Below are positions 1 to 12,086 of a stretch of 64,000 nt of DNA, in pieces (the first letter of the stretch is position 1; each line of letters starts with the position of its first letter). Source of the stretch: Sclerodactyla briareus (taxonomy: Eukaryota; Echinodermata; Holothuroidea; Dendrochirotida; Sclerodactylidae); the NCBI GenBank assembly GCA_026419785.1, contig JAODTK010005387.1:124001-188000 (forward strand), read 5' to 3'. Both the position numbers and the translations under genes were made by a program. The notes below the pieces were generated by a model that made no database searches, was not told the origin of the DNA, and saw only the letters and a program-made list of their open reading frames with translations.

Positions 1-3000
1 AGCGAGAAGGGCAGTGGATAATCGTGTATATTTATTTATATGCAAAATACTATATTCACAATACTTATTTCTATTATTATATTATATTTTTTTTGGGGGG
101 GTGGGGGCTTATAATTTTTGGGGGAAGGAACCCCCCCCGCCAACCCACCCCCCCCCGTAGATCCGCGGCCTGCGCCAATTCTAATTGAGCGGATTGGAGT
201 AACAAATGAACCAATCTATCGTATTCCCACGGCCAAATCCGGGACTAATTCGGATAAGATAAAACACACATTTCAACTATTGATTAACGAATGTTGAGGG
301 GAACGTTTGAACGATCAAGTGGTTAAGTAGGCCCCCAGGAGGTAAACATGTATATAATACCGGCCAGGGGAAGACACCAGTTAGAATGAACCTTGGCAAG
401 TGACATATACAGGAAAAGCGGTTTCGTATTGGCAATAGGTCATTTATAGACATACTTTATGGAGATGCGATAAACCAGAATATCAATCTAGTTAAGGGCT
501 GATCTAGCTTTGCGATATCGATCGCTGGATGCGATATACGATACGGAAACTAGCTGAACATAGGTGAAGGACAGTGTTCAGGGCGGATCTAGGAATATGG
601 TTTTAGGAGGGGCACAAAACTATTGCCAAAGGAGGGGTTCAGGATAAGGAGGATGCACTATCTAACCGCGAGCGCTTCCACTGTTGGCGTGCCAGCGTAC
701 AAAATGGCGCGCCCGGCCGAAACCGGGGGGGGGGGACAAGGAAAGGGGGGACATGTCCCCACCAATTTTCGGGACTAATCCCCTTGACTGTTGGGTTTCC
801 CACACGCTATTTTTTTTCAAGGTGCCCCCCAATATAGGAGGGACGCATTCGGCGCCAATGGCGTACAAGAAATTTTGTGGCTTCACAAACCCTCAAATGC
901 CGGAAACGTAAGTCTGGGTGTCTAAGTTAAATGTCCCCAGGATGTTCTGGGAACGTGTATAAGAGAGTTTTTGCTTTGGAGGCTGACGTGGCTTAGAAGC
1001 AAAGAACATTTAAAAAAAAACATCCAACAAGATTCTGTCATGCCTCTATGATCGGTATCGTAATGAATGACAAGTTATCTACATACCATACCATTACCAT
1101 GCATGCTTCAAGGTATGCTGCCCAGTCATTTGCCATTTCTCTCAAATAAGTGAGTTGCAAAAGAGGGTGCCTTGGGCAGTGGTATCACCAGACTTGTCAT
1201 TAGGGGGGCCAACAGGGGGCACAGACATTGACGGGGGCCACAAAATTATCATCTACGCGAGCGCCACAATCGGTGGGCGCGGAGCTACTGAAAATGCTGA
1301 GCGCCCAGATGGTCGGAAAGACCCTTCCAGGGCGGCGTTCTTTAAGCTGCTGTCATGTTCCATGCTTCAAACGTCACAAGCCGGCAAAAAAAAAAAAAAT
1401 CACAAACAAAATAACCATCTGAAAAAAAATCCTCTCTATATGTTGTTAGGTGGGCGCGCGCCGGGTGCTCCCCCCGTGATCAGCGCCGTGTGGTGTTAGT
1501 GTAGTGACATTTTTTTAACATGTCGACATACGCTACGATGGGGCGGCGTTCATTTAATTAGACAGCTCAAGTCTATGGGGCCAGGTAGTCAGGCGGTAGT
1601 GTGGCTCCAGTAGTTTGTCATGGCATATACTGTGATCAGAATTGTAGCTTAGATCATTCGGCCTAAGCTAAAAAAAAATGTTATGCTCGGTTTTCAGCAC
1701 GAAAGTTCTTGGGGCGCGTGTATGTTTGTACATAGGGAGGCCTATTACATAGTGCCCTAGGATATCGGACACAGGCTTTGATCCGAATAATAGAGTTACC
1801 ACTTATGATTCCACTTCCAAAGGGCAGGGGCGCATTTTCCTGGATGGGTGGGCGCAAATCCAACCCAAATTGCCATAGTGACTCCCCCTGTATCAGCCAC
1901 TGGGCTGAGGCGGAGGAAACGGTTTATTTAGAAGCCAGTTCGGAGCTGTTACAGTTAATGAGATGCCAATGATATTGTGTCAAAGGTAATAAGGGAAACG
2001 CCAGCAGTTCGGCGTTGAACGTACAGGTTGCAGAACGATTTTTCGAAACTCCACTGCCGAAATTACGGATCATGTCAACACCAAAACTACACAGATTCCC
2101 CCTACTTATCAACAATAACATTCGAGAAAGACGGGATGAATGGTTGCGTTTTCAAACAGTGCGTGAAGTTTAAAAATGAAATACGATTATTGCTTATGGA
2201 GGGAAATCTGACCGAGATTTCATTTATTCCACAACTTCGTTCTGGGTGAGCAGCGCACTTCTAGAACTACGAACTGGCTCATTCTACCGGTCGGGAAGGG
2301 TGGAGCTTTTGGAGAATACTGCACGACCAGTGCCTCATGACAGTCCTCTAGGACGGGATGGGAGAGCAGTTTCCTAATCGGCTATATGCATGACGAGCTA
2401 ATACAGCATTCAAGATAGTGAGAGAAGCGGGATCCCCCGCTCTGTCCTTGTCCTCTCTGGACAGAAAGAGGATCTCGACCACGCGTCGTTTCACTTGTCA
2501 CTCTTTTAATCATGTAGGTTATTGTAAAAACCAGCTGTAACTCTGCCAGCAGCTCGCACGCCCAGGTCTTTGGTTTCCGATTTTTCCCTCAAAGTGCACC
2601 GTCGCCCCGACCCCCCCGCCCTCTCAATTTCCCTTGGTCATTGTTTCTCTGAATGTGGGGGTTGTCTTCCCGCCGGACTGACTCCGAATCGAGTCGTTGA
2701 AGGAAGTCTTGTCATGGCTGTGACGCCTGGCAAAGTCTCTTTAAACCGTTGATACGGGAACGGAAAACTCTCCTGGCCTTCTTCGTCTCCAGAATCCGCT
2801 GGTATTCCACGGTGTTGGTTTACATGTATGCGAGCCGATCTTGGAACATACTGACTCATACTACACCGATTTTCACGCCCTATGCCTCACAGATGAGTTC
2901 AAGTCACGAAAAGGCAACGATGAACGATATGTGGCGTGTGTTGCATGGCCCGGGAATGCAGGTCGAAAACAGATACTAAATGTCCTCAGTTGGCCTGAAT

Positions 3001-3780
3001 AATGTATTACTAAACCACCACACGAAACGGTTAATTCAATAGCCTTTCGTTGGTCATTCGCGATGATATGTGATGAATCCTGCGTATAGGTGATGAACAT
3101 AATTGACACGCTGTTTTACGATCTGAATACACTATATGAAATAGCGTTTGTTGTTATCACATTTCAAAAAAAGTGTAGGCGGCCTTTCGACCCTGCAGAC
3201 CTTATAAGCACGCTTTCGTCGCCTCTGTTAAAGGCGCGCAGCCCTATTACGTTCACAAATAACAGCCAAAAATACAGACCAATATGCTTCCCAGAGAACG
3301 ATTTTACCAAAGCTACATGCATGGCAGGCGTTTTTAGAGATGGTAAACAGCTCTACAAATCAGCATGTCTTCTCCGTAAGTTCGTATGTTAGTTGTTCGT
3401 TCTTCCGTCCGATCTGTTCGTCACAGTTCACTCATAACTTCCAAATCGTAATGCGATCAGGTTGGTTAAAACTTATGTGGTGGATGAAGCATGCACTGGC
3501 TAGGCTGGAGTTACAGTTCGTTGCGTAGTGTGATAGAACTTGCACAAAATAAATTATTTACACCAAGTTAGTCTTCCCCACGGCCATCCCACTGAGCTCT
3601 GTGAGATGTTCATTGGATCTAGTCAGCAGGTAAGATAAGATACTACAGAGCGCAGACATAGCATACATGAGCACTGACTGTATTCTGAGTACATAACTCA
3701 ATCTGTCAGCGGTTCACATAATCACAAATTTGAATTGGAATGAGCTTGAATTGCCTAAAGGTTAATAATATTCGAACCGT
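1..3780. other. No recognised gene
   Basis: I see no convincing exon or RNA gene here. Frames are short and interrupted. Homopolymer tracts of G or C occur near 95-155 and 725-735, and A tracts near 1010 and 1386. Nothing resembles a known repeat family found elsewhere in the window. Confidence 0.5.
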
Positions 3781-3835
3781 AGATGCTATGAGATTGAAAG
3801 GTGGGATATGTGGTCAACATTTCAGTGGGAAAATT

Positions 3836-3980
3836 GCGAAGGTCATTCAGAGGTCATCCAAGGTTCATCTGAGGTCAAATGAGGAACAGTGTCGATTTGA
3901 ATGAAAAATGGTAATACAGTCAGAGGTGGTCGGGAATATGTAGAAGCTCATTCAGAGGTAATCCCAGGGTCAATGTTCCC
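3836..3980 (+). repeat. Cluster of AGGTCA-type half-sites
   Basis: Four AGGTCA-like hexamers follow each other at 3840, 3851, 3861 (AGGTTCA) and 3872, with a related AGAGGTAA-type element near 3954. The first two form AGGTCATTCAGAGGTCA, a direct repeat with a five-base spacer. That is the layout bound by RAR/RXR nuclear receptors (known). Whether it acts as an enhancer here is unknown: the 20-22.7 kb repeat has the same word, so this may be the remnant of a related repeat. Confidence 0.5.
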
Positions 3981-5835
3981 GCAGGTTACCGGGACGTTTC
4001 ATTCGCACTTGTTCAATTAATACCATGATTGCGGACTGATAACCGCCAATGACATAGGTCTTAAATTAGTTGCAGAACAAACCACATTGCCTTGTGGTTC
4101 TCAAATCGATTATCGAATTTTTGTTTTTGTCAGTAGGCATAGCTTACGTGTTTATCATACCAGGTTAGGCTGTGGTTCAGAAAGGAAATCGGCAAAACAG
4201 CTCCTTCGAGTTGAATTAGTTTAAAAATCGATTTCAAGACGCTTCTGGCAATTTATATAGAGAATAATTATAAGAACAACATCCCCCTGATCACGGGGTC
4301 ACGTCATTTTTCACGATTTGATGTGGACAAACGGACATACAACGATTCAATTCGGAATAGCTAATCGATTCTTGCGAACATATATACCGTACACATTTGA
4401 TATGAAGAGACGAATTAAGTCCTTTCAAGACTTTCAGTCTGGAATATTATATTAAACACTAATTGTGACGCACCGACGCGCTGCTCTAGAACTGAAGAAA
4501 CACCCGCAGGCAAAGGTTCAGAGTTTCAATTCGTATCGCGTCGTACCTAGTACCATCGCGGCATCCAACGACTTAACGATAGCGGGCGGGGCTTACGAAA
4601 ATAACCGCCACGGGCGCCGCTCGTAGGAGCTGAATATAAAAGAGGTAAAACCCAAGTGGAAGTGAAACTTGTTGGGACTTGCTGTTATAATGATTGGTCT
4701 CCTCCCAAACACTGTGCCATAAACTGTGAAATGCAGCAACTCTGCCACTGTTTGTTCCGTAACTTCACAGACGACGGACATTTCCATCCATTGATCAGTT
4801 TACCAGTCTTGCGAACTGTCGGTTGTTATATCATGCCTAAAGAGCTATCTATTCCTGGATTAATATTGCCGAGGAAGATAGACGGCCTCCAATTCCGCTG
4901 CTCGGTTTCATCCCGTGCTCTCTCGGCTCTGGGTTTTTAAAGCAGCGGTGGGCCCCGCGACGGTTAATTAACTACAAGACTCCCCATTAGCCGTACGGTC
5001 AGGTCACCCGGCCATAGATCAGTTTGGGACTGTAGCAAACTGGTGACAGTCATTCTCACAGCCGTTCACTCGCACGGCTATCCGTGGGAGGTGTATCAGT
5101 GGGTGGGGGGGCGAGTTGAAACCACAAATTTGATCCCGAGACCCCACAGCAGACTCGGCGTGCTCCGTGGGAGGCGCGGGCGAGGACAAGCGGGGCGCGC
5201 TGGGCGGCTATAATGAGCAATATTGCTCCAATAGGATTGGCTTTCGGTTGGACAGCAACGTACCCGAGGTCCGCGCTGATCTGCGCGCGGCGGTCGACGT
5301 TTTTATAGTGAGATTTGCTAAAATAGACCAACAGCGTACGGGACAGGAGCGCTATCAAAGCCTATGTGTGATTGTTACGTACACGATCTGACGATGTTTG
5401 TATCGGAGTTATAGATAAATGGGGGTAGAAATTCTGGCTGCCCATCTCCGGTGGGTGCGCTAACATACTACAGACGAGGATGGAATGTGTCGGCGTCAGA
5501 CTCCCAGTGCTAGTCTGGACCCGTGAGGTCTTTTGGACGAAAGAGGCGGAGAGACCAAAAGAAGAAGGATACGCAAAAACCAGGGGACACTAGACGATGT
5601 GTTTATCACGGACCCAAGCTATTACTACGGCCACGTCGTTAATTTCATTCGCTGTTATGTGTTTGCGACTTATGGTGAAGCAACTACTTTTCAGTGATGC
5701 CGACAGGGGACAAACCGTGGCGTCATTTTATCCATTTTAGAGCATTGGTGACCAATGCTTCTAGAATTGAGAATAAACGTCTGATGTTTAAGTACCCTTA
5801 AAACCATGGTTATTGTGTACGAAGTGCCAGAGTAC
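3981..5835. other. No recognised gene; GC-rich patch at about 5090-5310
   Basis: The stretch is mostly unique. Between about 5090 and 5310 the sequence is GC- and CpG-rich and contains CCAAT and its reverse ATTGG near 5229-5240, which could mark a promoter, but no transcript start or coding exon can be shown. Confidence 0.25.
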
Positions 5836-5839
5836 GAGG

Positions 5840-6055
5840 GTTAACAAACTTGGATCCCCTTACTATATTAAAGGCCTAACTGTAAGATTGGCGACCAAAA
5901 TAGGTTGTGGGGAATGGAAAAGTAGTTTTACAGGTCAACCCCATTCGATACGAGGTCTTATGTGGAGTTATAGCAGAAGTTCGTCATATGCAGGATATTA
6001 GGAAAAATGCCTATTGTGCAATGGTGAGTGATGTCAAAGTTGACAACAAGATAAA
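5840..6055 (+). repeat. Dispersed repeat R1, copy 1
   Basis: This segment aligns by eye with 7960-8170, with shared blocks such as TATGTGGAGT, a GGAA(G/A)A block and a closing ATGACGTCA-like block. Identity is moderate, so the duplication is old. No terminal repeats or coding domain were recognised, and the family is unknown to me. Confidence 0.45.
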
Positions 6056-6251
6056 TCTGTATGTACTTATTGTTCATCGTGCATGCAAATAAGTATCAGT
6101 CCGCATGTCCCTCTTACAAAAGGACACCCAGTAATCCACTCTATACATTGGAGCACATCATGTGTGAAGAGGGTGTGTTGAGTTCTCTAACCCAGTGTGG
6201 AAGAAAAATCGTATAACGTCGGGTTTGACTTCAGTTGTCCTTCAAATACTA

Positions 6252-6634
6252 GGAGAGCTTCTAGATTCACGACGGCACCGGCAACGGCAACGTATGACGC
6301 AATGAAAAACCTACTGGCATCGACAACCTCACCAACTGCCGTACAACGTCAAACCACGACCGGAGTCACTCACTTTTACGTTGTTGTCCTACGATTGAAC
6401 GTGAACCCAGCGCGCGGCATTATTCAGCAGGCTAAACAATAGAATTCGGAATTTACGATCAATACTCGAACGCGCAATCGTTGTAATAAAACGCGCGCAT
6501 CTACATCACGCAACTGGCACATTGACCTCGTAGAAATCTAAAGCGCCCTTACTGCAGGACGGCGACGTGGTCTACAACGTGAAAATATTACGTCATACGT
6601 TGCCGTTGCCGTCCCGTCGTGCAATCTAACAGAC
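6252..6634. mobile_element. MITE with about 35-bp terminal inverted repeats, copy 1
   Basis: A non-autonomous DNA transposon of about 380 bp. The left end reads AGATTCACGACGGCACCGG and continues into GGCAACGTATGACG. The right end is its reverse complement, CGTCATACGTTGCCGTTGCC followed by GTC..CGTGCAATCT. A second copy with the same interior (ACATCACGCAACTGGCACAT, about 6515 here) lies at 31567-31935. There is no transposase. The ends of this copy are less well preserved than those of the 31.6 kb copy. Confidence 0.75.
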
Positions 6635-7955
6635 ACCCTACTGTTATTACGCGTAGCGATTCAGAACATATCACGTCTGGGTCGGGGGTCCAGGGCTTTA
6701 GAGTATGTCCACGGGTTCTCCTATCGTGTCGAGGCGACTAAATGGAGGACTTCGCCTTGAATTACACTGTATATACCACGTGTGTGATCCTCGTTGAACG
6801 TTCCCGACTACCTCATCCACGCCGATGCCCCACTGTCCCACGTTTGGTACGCTTTGCATCGGGGTGGGTTTTACAATTGACGGGAAGCAGGCAGCGCGGA
6901 ACACCCATCGAGGTGTGGTCATTCGCTCCATCTGCTCGGCTTGGGAGAGTTCGGATCGTAGCATGATCTGGCTATATTTAGAGCTAATTGCAGTCATTTA
7001 TATCCATCATCTGTGGCGACCGGGTATTAGGCTTTTCTGGCCCTCCATCCCGTGCAGTTTCATACTGAATCATACCTATCCGTTTCGATGGTGGCAAACT
7101 TCAGCCGAATCCGTGGGAAAACGAGGTCATGGTAGGTGAGAAAAATTAACCCGGCGTCTCATAATAGCATGTGGACGATGTGGTTACGTTTTCTGTCAAC
7201 AATAGGTTACGTAGGACAGACTAATTGGCTCAGACTAATGGGTATGTCGAACACGTGTCGTAGGAGTGAAAATTCTGGGAATGTTCAATAATGGCTACTT
7301 ACAATCCGGTCCGTTACTGACTAGTGTCTGCTGGGTTCAAAAGGGGACCAGTACGTGTAGTGAACGATTTCCATGGGGAGTGGGGGGGGTTGTTCCATGG
7401 GGCACATGTGGAGGGGGAGGTTGTTCCAGGAGTGGAGGGGGGAGGGGATGGTTGGAGGGGACTTACTGCTTTGGAAGTCAGGATGCCCGATCGTACCTAA
7501 ATCTGTTCACGGCCTTTATCCACTATATAGTTACGGTCATGGGAAAGTGATATTGCCTCCGATAGGTTCCGATTTTGCACCTCGGAGGGAAGAGACTTGT
7601 CTGATCTGACTGCTGAACACAGAAGTAATCGTAACATGCATATTGCCACAAGCGACAAACTATATCTGACTATATTCGCGGTTAATAACTCTACAAACGC
7701 AATACCTGCTATACTAATTCTGTTTACCATGGATAAATAGACTCTACCAGTGGAAACATACAAATGCGATAGAACGAATAATTCCATCAAGTATTTATAA
7801 ATCATATCAGATCTTGGATGCAGAACCTCCAAAATACTCCAAAAGTTTAGATTGTTGGTTGATATTTTGAAATCTCATCGATGAAGCAGCTGAGATGGAC
7901 CAACATCACAAGAATTCCAAAACCATGAATGTAGAAGCAGGACATCATGTGTGTC
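6635..7955. other. No recognised gene; G-rich tract at 7370-7460
   Basis: Unique sequence. A G-rich segment near 7376-7460 has several GGGG runs and could form a G-quadruplex on the plus strand. No exon is supported. Confidence 0.35.
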
Positions 7956-7959
7956 CTCT

Positions 7960-8170
7960 CCGCATGCTTTACTTTTCACGGCGATTGCTGCCTTTTAAAA
8001 TACAACGGCCACGGCTTGGATACCACAGAGGTTATATCGTGGAGATTGGAAGAACTGTATTTATAGGTCGAAACCCATTTCAATACGATTTCCTATGTGG
8101 AGTATTGGCCCCAAAGTTTGTCCTTATGCAGAGGAATTGGGGATAATCCCAATTACGCAATGACGCATGA
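7960..8170 (+). repeat. Dispersed repeat R1, copy 2
   Basis: Second copy of the 5840-6055 repeat, in the same orientation. The best conserved part is 8035-8110, where both copies share CCCATT(T)C, ATACGA and TATGTGGAGT. It ends in GATGACG-type words (TGACGCATGACGTCA near 8161-8176). No coding function is visible. Confidence 0.45.
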
Positions 8171-8174
8171 CGTC

Positions 8175-9560
8175 ACACGTGGGTCACCCCCCGGTAAGTT
8201 TATGTCTGCATTTCTTTGTTTCAATTTGTTGAATAGGTCACATTTGGCAGAAGTCCTGTTGTCTTTCTCTCCCGCAAAGTAACCACAAACCTACCAACCC
8301 CCACCACATCAATCCAATAGAAAAACAAAGATTGTTTGCAGGGTTTTGCAAGTAGTACATCATTTATTATTGTCATGATGGGATGCTTGTCGATCATGCG
8401 CATACACATGTACAAACTTCGTAACGGAAAGTCGTACATGAAAAGTCGTGTTGGAACTGACGCAATTCAGTTTTCTTTTTTTCTCCGCTATTCTATATTA
8501 GCCTCTGTATACTGTGGTTGTCCTTCAATTCATCATCATGATACCATGGATGGGTCCGTCAGATTAGTAGTAAACTCGTCCCATGTTTATTCGAACTTCG
8601 ACTAACTGCGAAAACGGTTCTCAACGATTTTCATGATACCCTCGAGTCATGTCCGTGTATAAAAGCGATGTTGCTGTGGTATGACGGCAGCGCCTTCCTG
8701 ACCATACCAATGTATCACCATGGAGGTATCAGCCTAGCCGAATGGCCGTCCTGTTCTCCTCGCGACTTCAGTAATCGGCAAAGCGCCGTAAATTGAAGCC
8801 CCTCGGGGGCCACTGCCTTCGAGTGCAGTCAGCTTATGACAGCTGAACGGGATTCCTTGCGATACTATTTATTCAGCCAATGATGAAATGATCGACGTGG
8901 TTTTGGCCTTTCGAGGGGCGTTCCGTTACTACTGTGGTGATGCGCCAGTGGAATATTTAGCTACTATAGCTAGGCGAAAAATATTCAAACGACCGCAGCT
9001 GGGCGCTGGGGCTGATACTGTAGGCGAAACAAAGCGTCCCGTTGATTCAATCGGACCGAACAGGGTGGTGCAAGCAGCTGGCCCGCGGGAGAGCTTACGG
9101 ATTTGATCCAAAGTGCTTTCGTGTTTGAATACAGTTATTGCGATTACAGTTTACGTAACTATAAAACATGAATAGATTTTTCCTTGGACGCATTGCATTG
9201 ATTGAATAATTCTTCAGAATGCGTGGGACTCTTCACTATACTAGGTCATTCTCTCAACTTGCACTACGACTGCAGGTCCCCCCTTCTAATCCGGACCTTT
9301 CACTAAACGGTAACTGCATGGTATCTTACAACTGGCAGAGGGTGGGGGTGGGGGGGGGGGATGAATGGAAGATGTAGGATTTTCCGTCAACCGATAGAGC
9401 TAAATGAGAAATGAACTTTGTCAGCAACGGAGGATTACCCGAAAAGTCCACATCTAGCTGCCACTATCCGAGTTCGTCGCTATAAAACGCGACTCTATTC
9501 AGTGTTGACACATGTAAGCTTTTATTCGGTATTAGAAATAATGCCTTATTTCGTTGTCTC
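8175..9560. other. No recognised gene; possible intron 5' of the BAMBI-like exon
   Basis: I found no signal-peptide exon that could start the BAMBI-like gene here. There is a short G-rich run at 9341-9360. The last 30 bases are pyrimidine-rich and form the acceptor of the exon at 9572. Confidence 0.35.
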
Positions 9561-9571
9561 CCACTTTTCAG

Positions 9572-9684
9572 GTGAATAAGATCCATTGCTACTGTAACTC
9601 GCCACGATGCGTCGGCTCAGCTATGTGTGTGTCGGAGTATGGCTGCTTCACCAAGGTGACCACAGACCCCACCCAGACCGAGAG
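9572..9684 (+). CDS. Internal exon, BAMBI-like (TGF-beta family pseudoreceptor) extracellular domain
   Basis: BAMBI is a membrane decoy receptor with a three-finger extracellular domain and no kinase, which dampens BMP/activin signalling (known). The exon follows a good acceptor (CCCACTTTTCAG) and opens with VNKIHCYC. The visible pattern is IHCYCNSPRCV, a short gap, then MCVSEYGCF. This parallels the IRCYC...C...MC.SE...CF start of BAMBI proteins, including the CYC and MC..SE spacing. The reading frame stays open to 9832, but after about residue 37 the BAMBI similarity ends. GAG|GTGTGT at 9684/9685 is a plausible donor and sets the end given here. The later cysteine box and transmembrane segment were not found, so the rest would lie in other exons. 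An alternative is another Ly6/activin-receptor type ectodomain. Confidence 0.55.
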
Positions 9685-9832
9685 GTGTGTGCGAGGACCT
9701 CGGGATGGTGGAACGCTGCTCAAGGCGGAGGAGGGGAGACTTTCAAAAAGGCTGAAACAGGAGTTTAATCAGAGCATCCCGAAACCATTGACCCCGAAAC
9801 CCCATTCCTCTCTTGTGCTAGACGATGTGTAA

Positions 9833-10240
9833 CTACGCCAATTAAAGACCGTACGACAAAACGAGGGGGGATGGGACAACGCGGAACACGGTGAGGGTTC
9901 ATTAATTATCAGTGGCTGCGTGTGAGTCACTGTTATGTTAGATATCACGTCATTAGCCGTCAATTAAGGGACCTGATTGACTGACGTTCGGTGATATCAT
10001 AACATCATCTAACAGAGGGACGTCCCAAGAGACTGAGAGTTAGGCCACGCCCCCACGATAGCTCTGAGTGATGTATACAAACTAGACACATGCTGGCGGG
10101 TAAACCGCCAACGGTTATTCCCCACCTCGCGATCAGCTGGTGAAGATGGTTTTAGTTTGCATGGGGAATGCATTATGAATTAATATGAGAATGACTAGCC
10201 TTTTTTGAGTGCAATGTCACCGCGAATGTAAGTCTAAAAG
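9833..10240. other. No recognised feature
   Basis: Unique sequence after the BAMBI-like exon, probably intron. No downstream exon was recognised. Confidence 0.4.
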
Positions 10241-10860
10241 CGCTTTACTGTCAACTACCAAGCAAGTTTTCGTTGAAATCTGACATACTTTGATACTCGC
10301 GTAATTTTGCCTTTGGTGACCTTGAGATACCTTCACTCTTTCGGGAACCATAAATTAGAGTCCCCCACCTACCCATTTCGTGGAAATCAGACCACTTTCG
10401 AAATATGCGCACATTTTGTGGAATTAGCGTGACTTGACATCTGATGACCGTTGAAATGTCCTCCAAGTTTTTTTTTTCGGGACCGAACATCGGTTCACAC
10501 CCACTCAATTTCATTGAAATCCGACAAACTTTCTGTAACCGCGAATGGACCTCTGGTGACCTTGAAATACCTTCACTTTTGTCGGGCCTAAAACAAAAAA
10601 ACCATAGTCCCACCGAACCAGTTTTGTGGAAATCCGACAAACTTCGTACCTCTGCGATAAATTTTGACCTCTGGTGACCTGAAATGACCTTCACCTTTTT
10701 CGGACCGAACATAAGTCCCCACCTACCAAGTTCCGTGGAATCCGACCAACTTTTGAAAATTGCGCAATTTATACAAATTAGCTTGACCCTGCATTGGCGG
10801 TTCGCGACCTCCACTCTCGAACTCACTGGAGATTTCACTTATGGGCGGACATGGGGTGCC
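10240..10860. repeat. Module repeat family D, about 118-bp period
   Basis: Imperfect tandem modules built on GGTGACCTTGAAATACCTTC and TGGAAATCCGACAAACTT. The first motif recurs at about 10315, 10442, 10555 and 10673, giving a period near 118 bp. The same words occur in family E (44.6-44.75 kb: GGAAATCCGACGAACATTGG). A long open frame on the minus strand over this array reflects the repeat and is not a gene. Confidence 0.65.
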
Positions 10861-11159
10861 AGTTTCGTCTCAAAGGCGACCAAGTGTCGGAGCGTGTTTA
10901 ATTGGCGCTAACAAGAACCCGCGGACGTCGGCGGCGGCTGCGAGACGGCGGAGCCAAAACCATAATATCCCCGAATTGGGGATGATAAATTAAGAGTCGT
11001 CTCCCTTGACCACACAGCTGATTACTGATCACGTGACTCTTTTCCGTTCGAGTCGGTCGTGCAAAATAGCTCTCACTAACAGTCGACCAAAACGCACCCA
11101 GTTATTTTGTGGTATACCCGATAACAGGTCGGATGGAAGGCCTGGCGGTGGGAACCTTC

Positions 11160-11600
11160 CATGGTGGGAAGGGGCTCGGTCTATAGTGCTCTGTTCTGTG
11201 CGAGTTCTGATCCCATTTGGAAGCCCGAAGGACTTCCCACAGTGTGTTGGACAGGCATGTCTCCTGAAATGTCCCACTTCACCACGTGTTAACTTGTGTA
11301 CCTTGTTGGGTGGACTTGTGAAGAGTAAGCGGAGCCGCCGCACGTGTGGCAGCTTCCATTGAGTCCCCCATGATGAGTTGACTCACTGGGCATGGTGCTT
11401 CCCTAAGAAACAAGCAAGTGCTTTGCTGCATAGTACCGTACGACGTGAACTATCACTCACTAGGCCTATGATCAGGGGGTAATGTCCTGTAAAGAGCTTA
11501 TGAGTAAGTTTCATCATTGAAAAGCGCTATATAAAGCGGATTATTATTATTAATTATCATCATCATCAGTAATATCATTATCAGTATTATCACATTATTA
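11160..11600 (+). mobile_element. tRNA-derived SINE with L2/CR1-type tail and (ATT)n
   Basis: The 3' tail has the widespread SINE/LINE ending TGTAAAGAGCTT...AAAAGCGCTATATAAAG, followed by an ATT-rich simple repeat from about 11552. Upstream, GTGCGAGTTCTGATCCC near 11198-11214 resembles a tRNA T-arm/B box. The middle region (11215-11460) is unassigned. A related tail lies at 58018-58120 on the other strand. The left boundary is uncertain. Confidence 0.55.
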
Positions 11601-12086
11601 TTAACTTTGTTGTACGCCGTTCGAGGACTCTTTCAACCCTGTGGCTGCTCCACCTGGTACACCCGGCTCCTGGAAGGAACAGATAACGCCACTTAGGCGG
11701 GTCCTGTCAAATACCACCCCTCCTGGCCTCAGTAGGAGCCTCGTGAAAACGAGGTTCAACTGTTTATTGTCAGCTGTAAAGGAATCTTGCCGCTGAACAC
11801 ACACCAGCCTCGCTGTAGCAGTCAACCCAGGTATATGGGCCGCCCCAGGGGGACCATTAAAGTCCAGCTGCCGTGGGGAGAGGGGTTCATGCGCATTTTG
11901 GTAATAGCTGTGATACTGCTTCCTGCTATACCCCCCGGACCGTGAAGGGGGCGTGACAGCTGCAATTGATGGCGATATCGCGTGACGCGTTCGAGGTTCG
12001 CGCCCTTTTTTTGCCTTATCGATAGTTACTGCTTTGCGGACAGGATGTAAAGGATCTGGAGTGTGAACAGTAGAAACAACAGACAT
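11601..12086 (-). CDS. Hypothetical open reading frame, 161 codons
   Basis: An uninterrupted minus-strand frame starting at ATG (12086) with MSVVSTVHTPDPLHPVRKAV and ending directly beside the SINE tail. Residues 20-35 are basic (KAKKGREPRTRH). The middle is rich in Ser, Pro and Tyr, and the rest is hydrophilic with no membrane segment. I do not recognise a family. The length is within what chance can give in 64 kb, so it may not be expressed. If real, it is a single-exon gene or a 5' exon; no clear donor was found. Confidence 0.22.
   Translation of the reverse strand: MSVVSTVHTPDPLHPVRKAVTIDKAKKGREPRTRHAISPSIAAVTPPSRSGGYSRKQYHSYYQNAHEPLSPRQLDFNGPPGAAHIPGLTATARLVCVQRQDSFTADNKQLNLVFTRLLLRPGGVVFDRTRLSGVICSFQEPGVPGGAATGLKESSNGVQQS

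Noticed and set aside
10251-10838. Minus-strand frame of 195 codons
   Set aside because: It runs across the family D modules; the peptide is an internally repeated translation of the array with no independent support.
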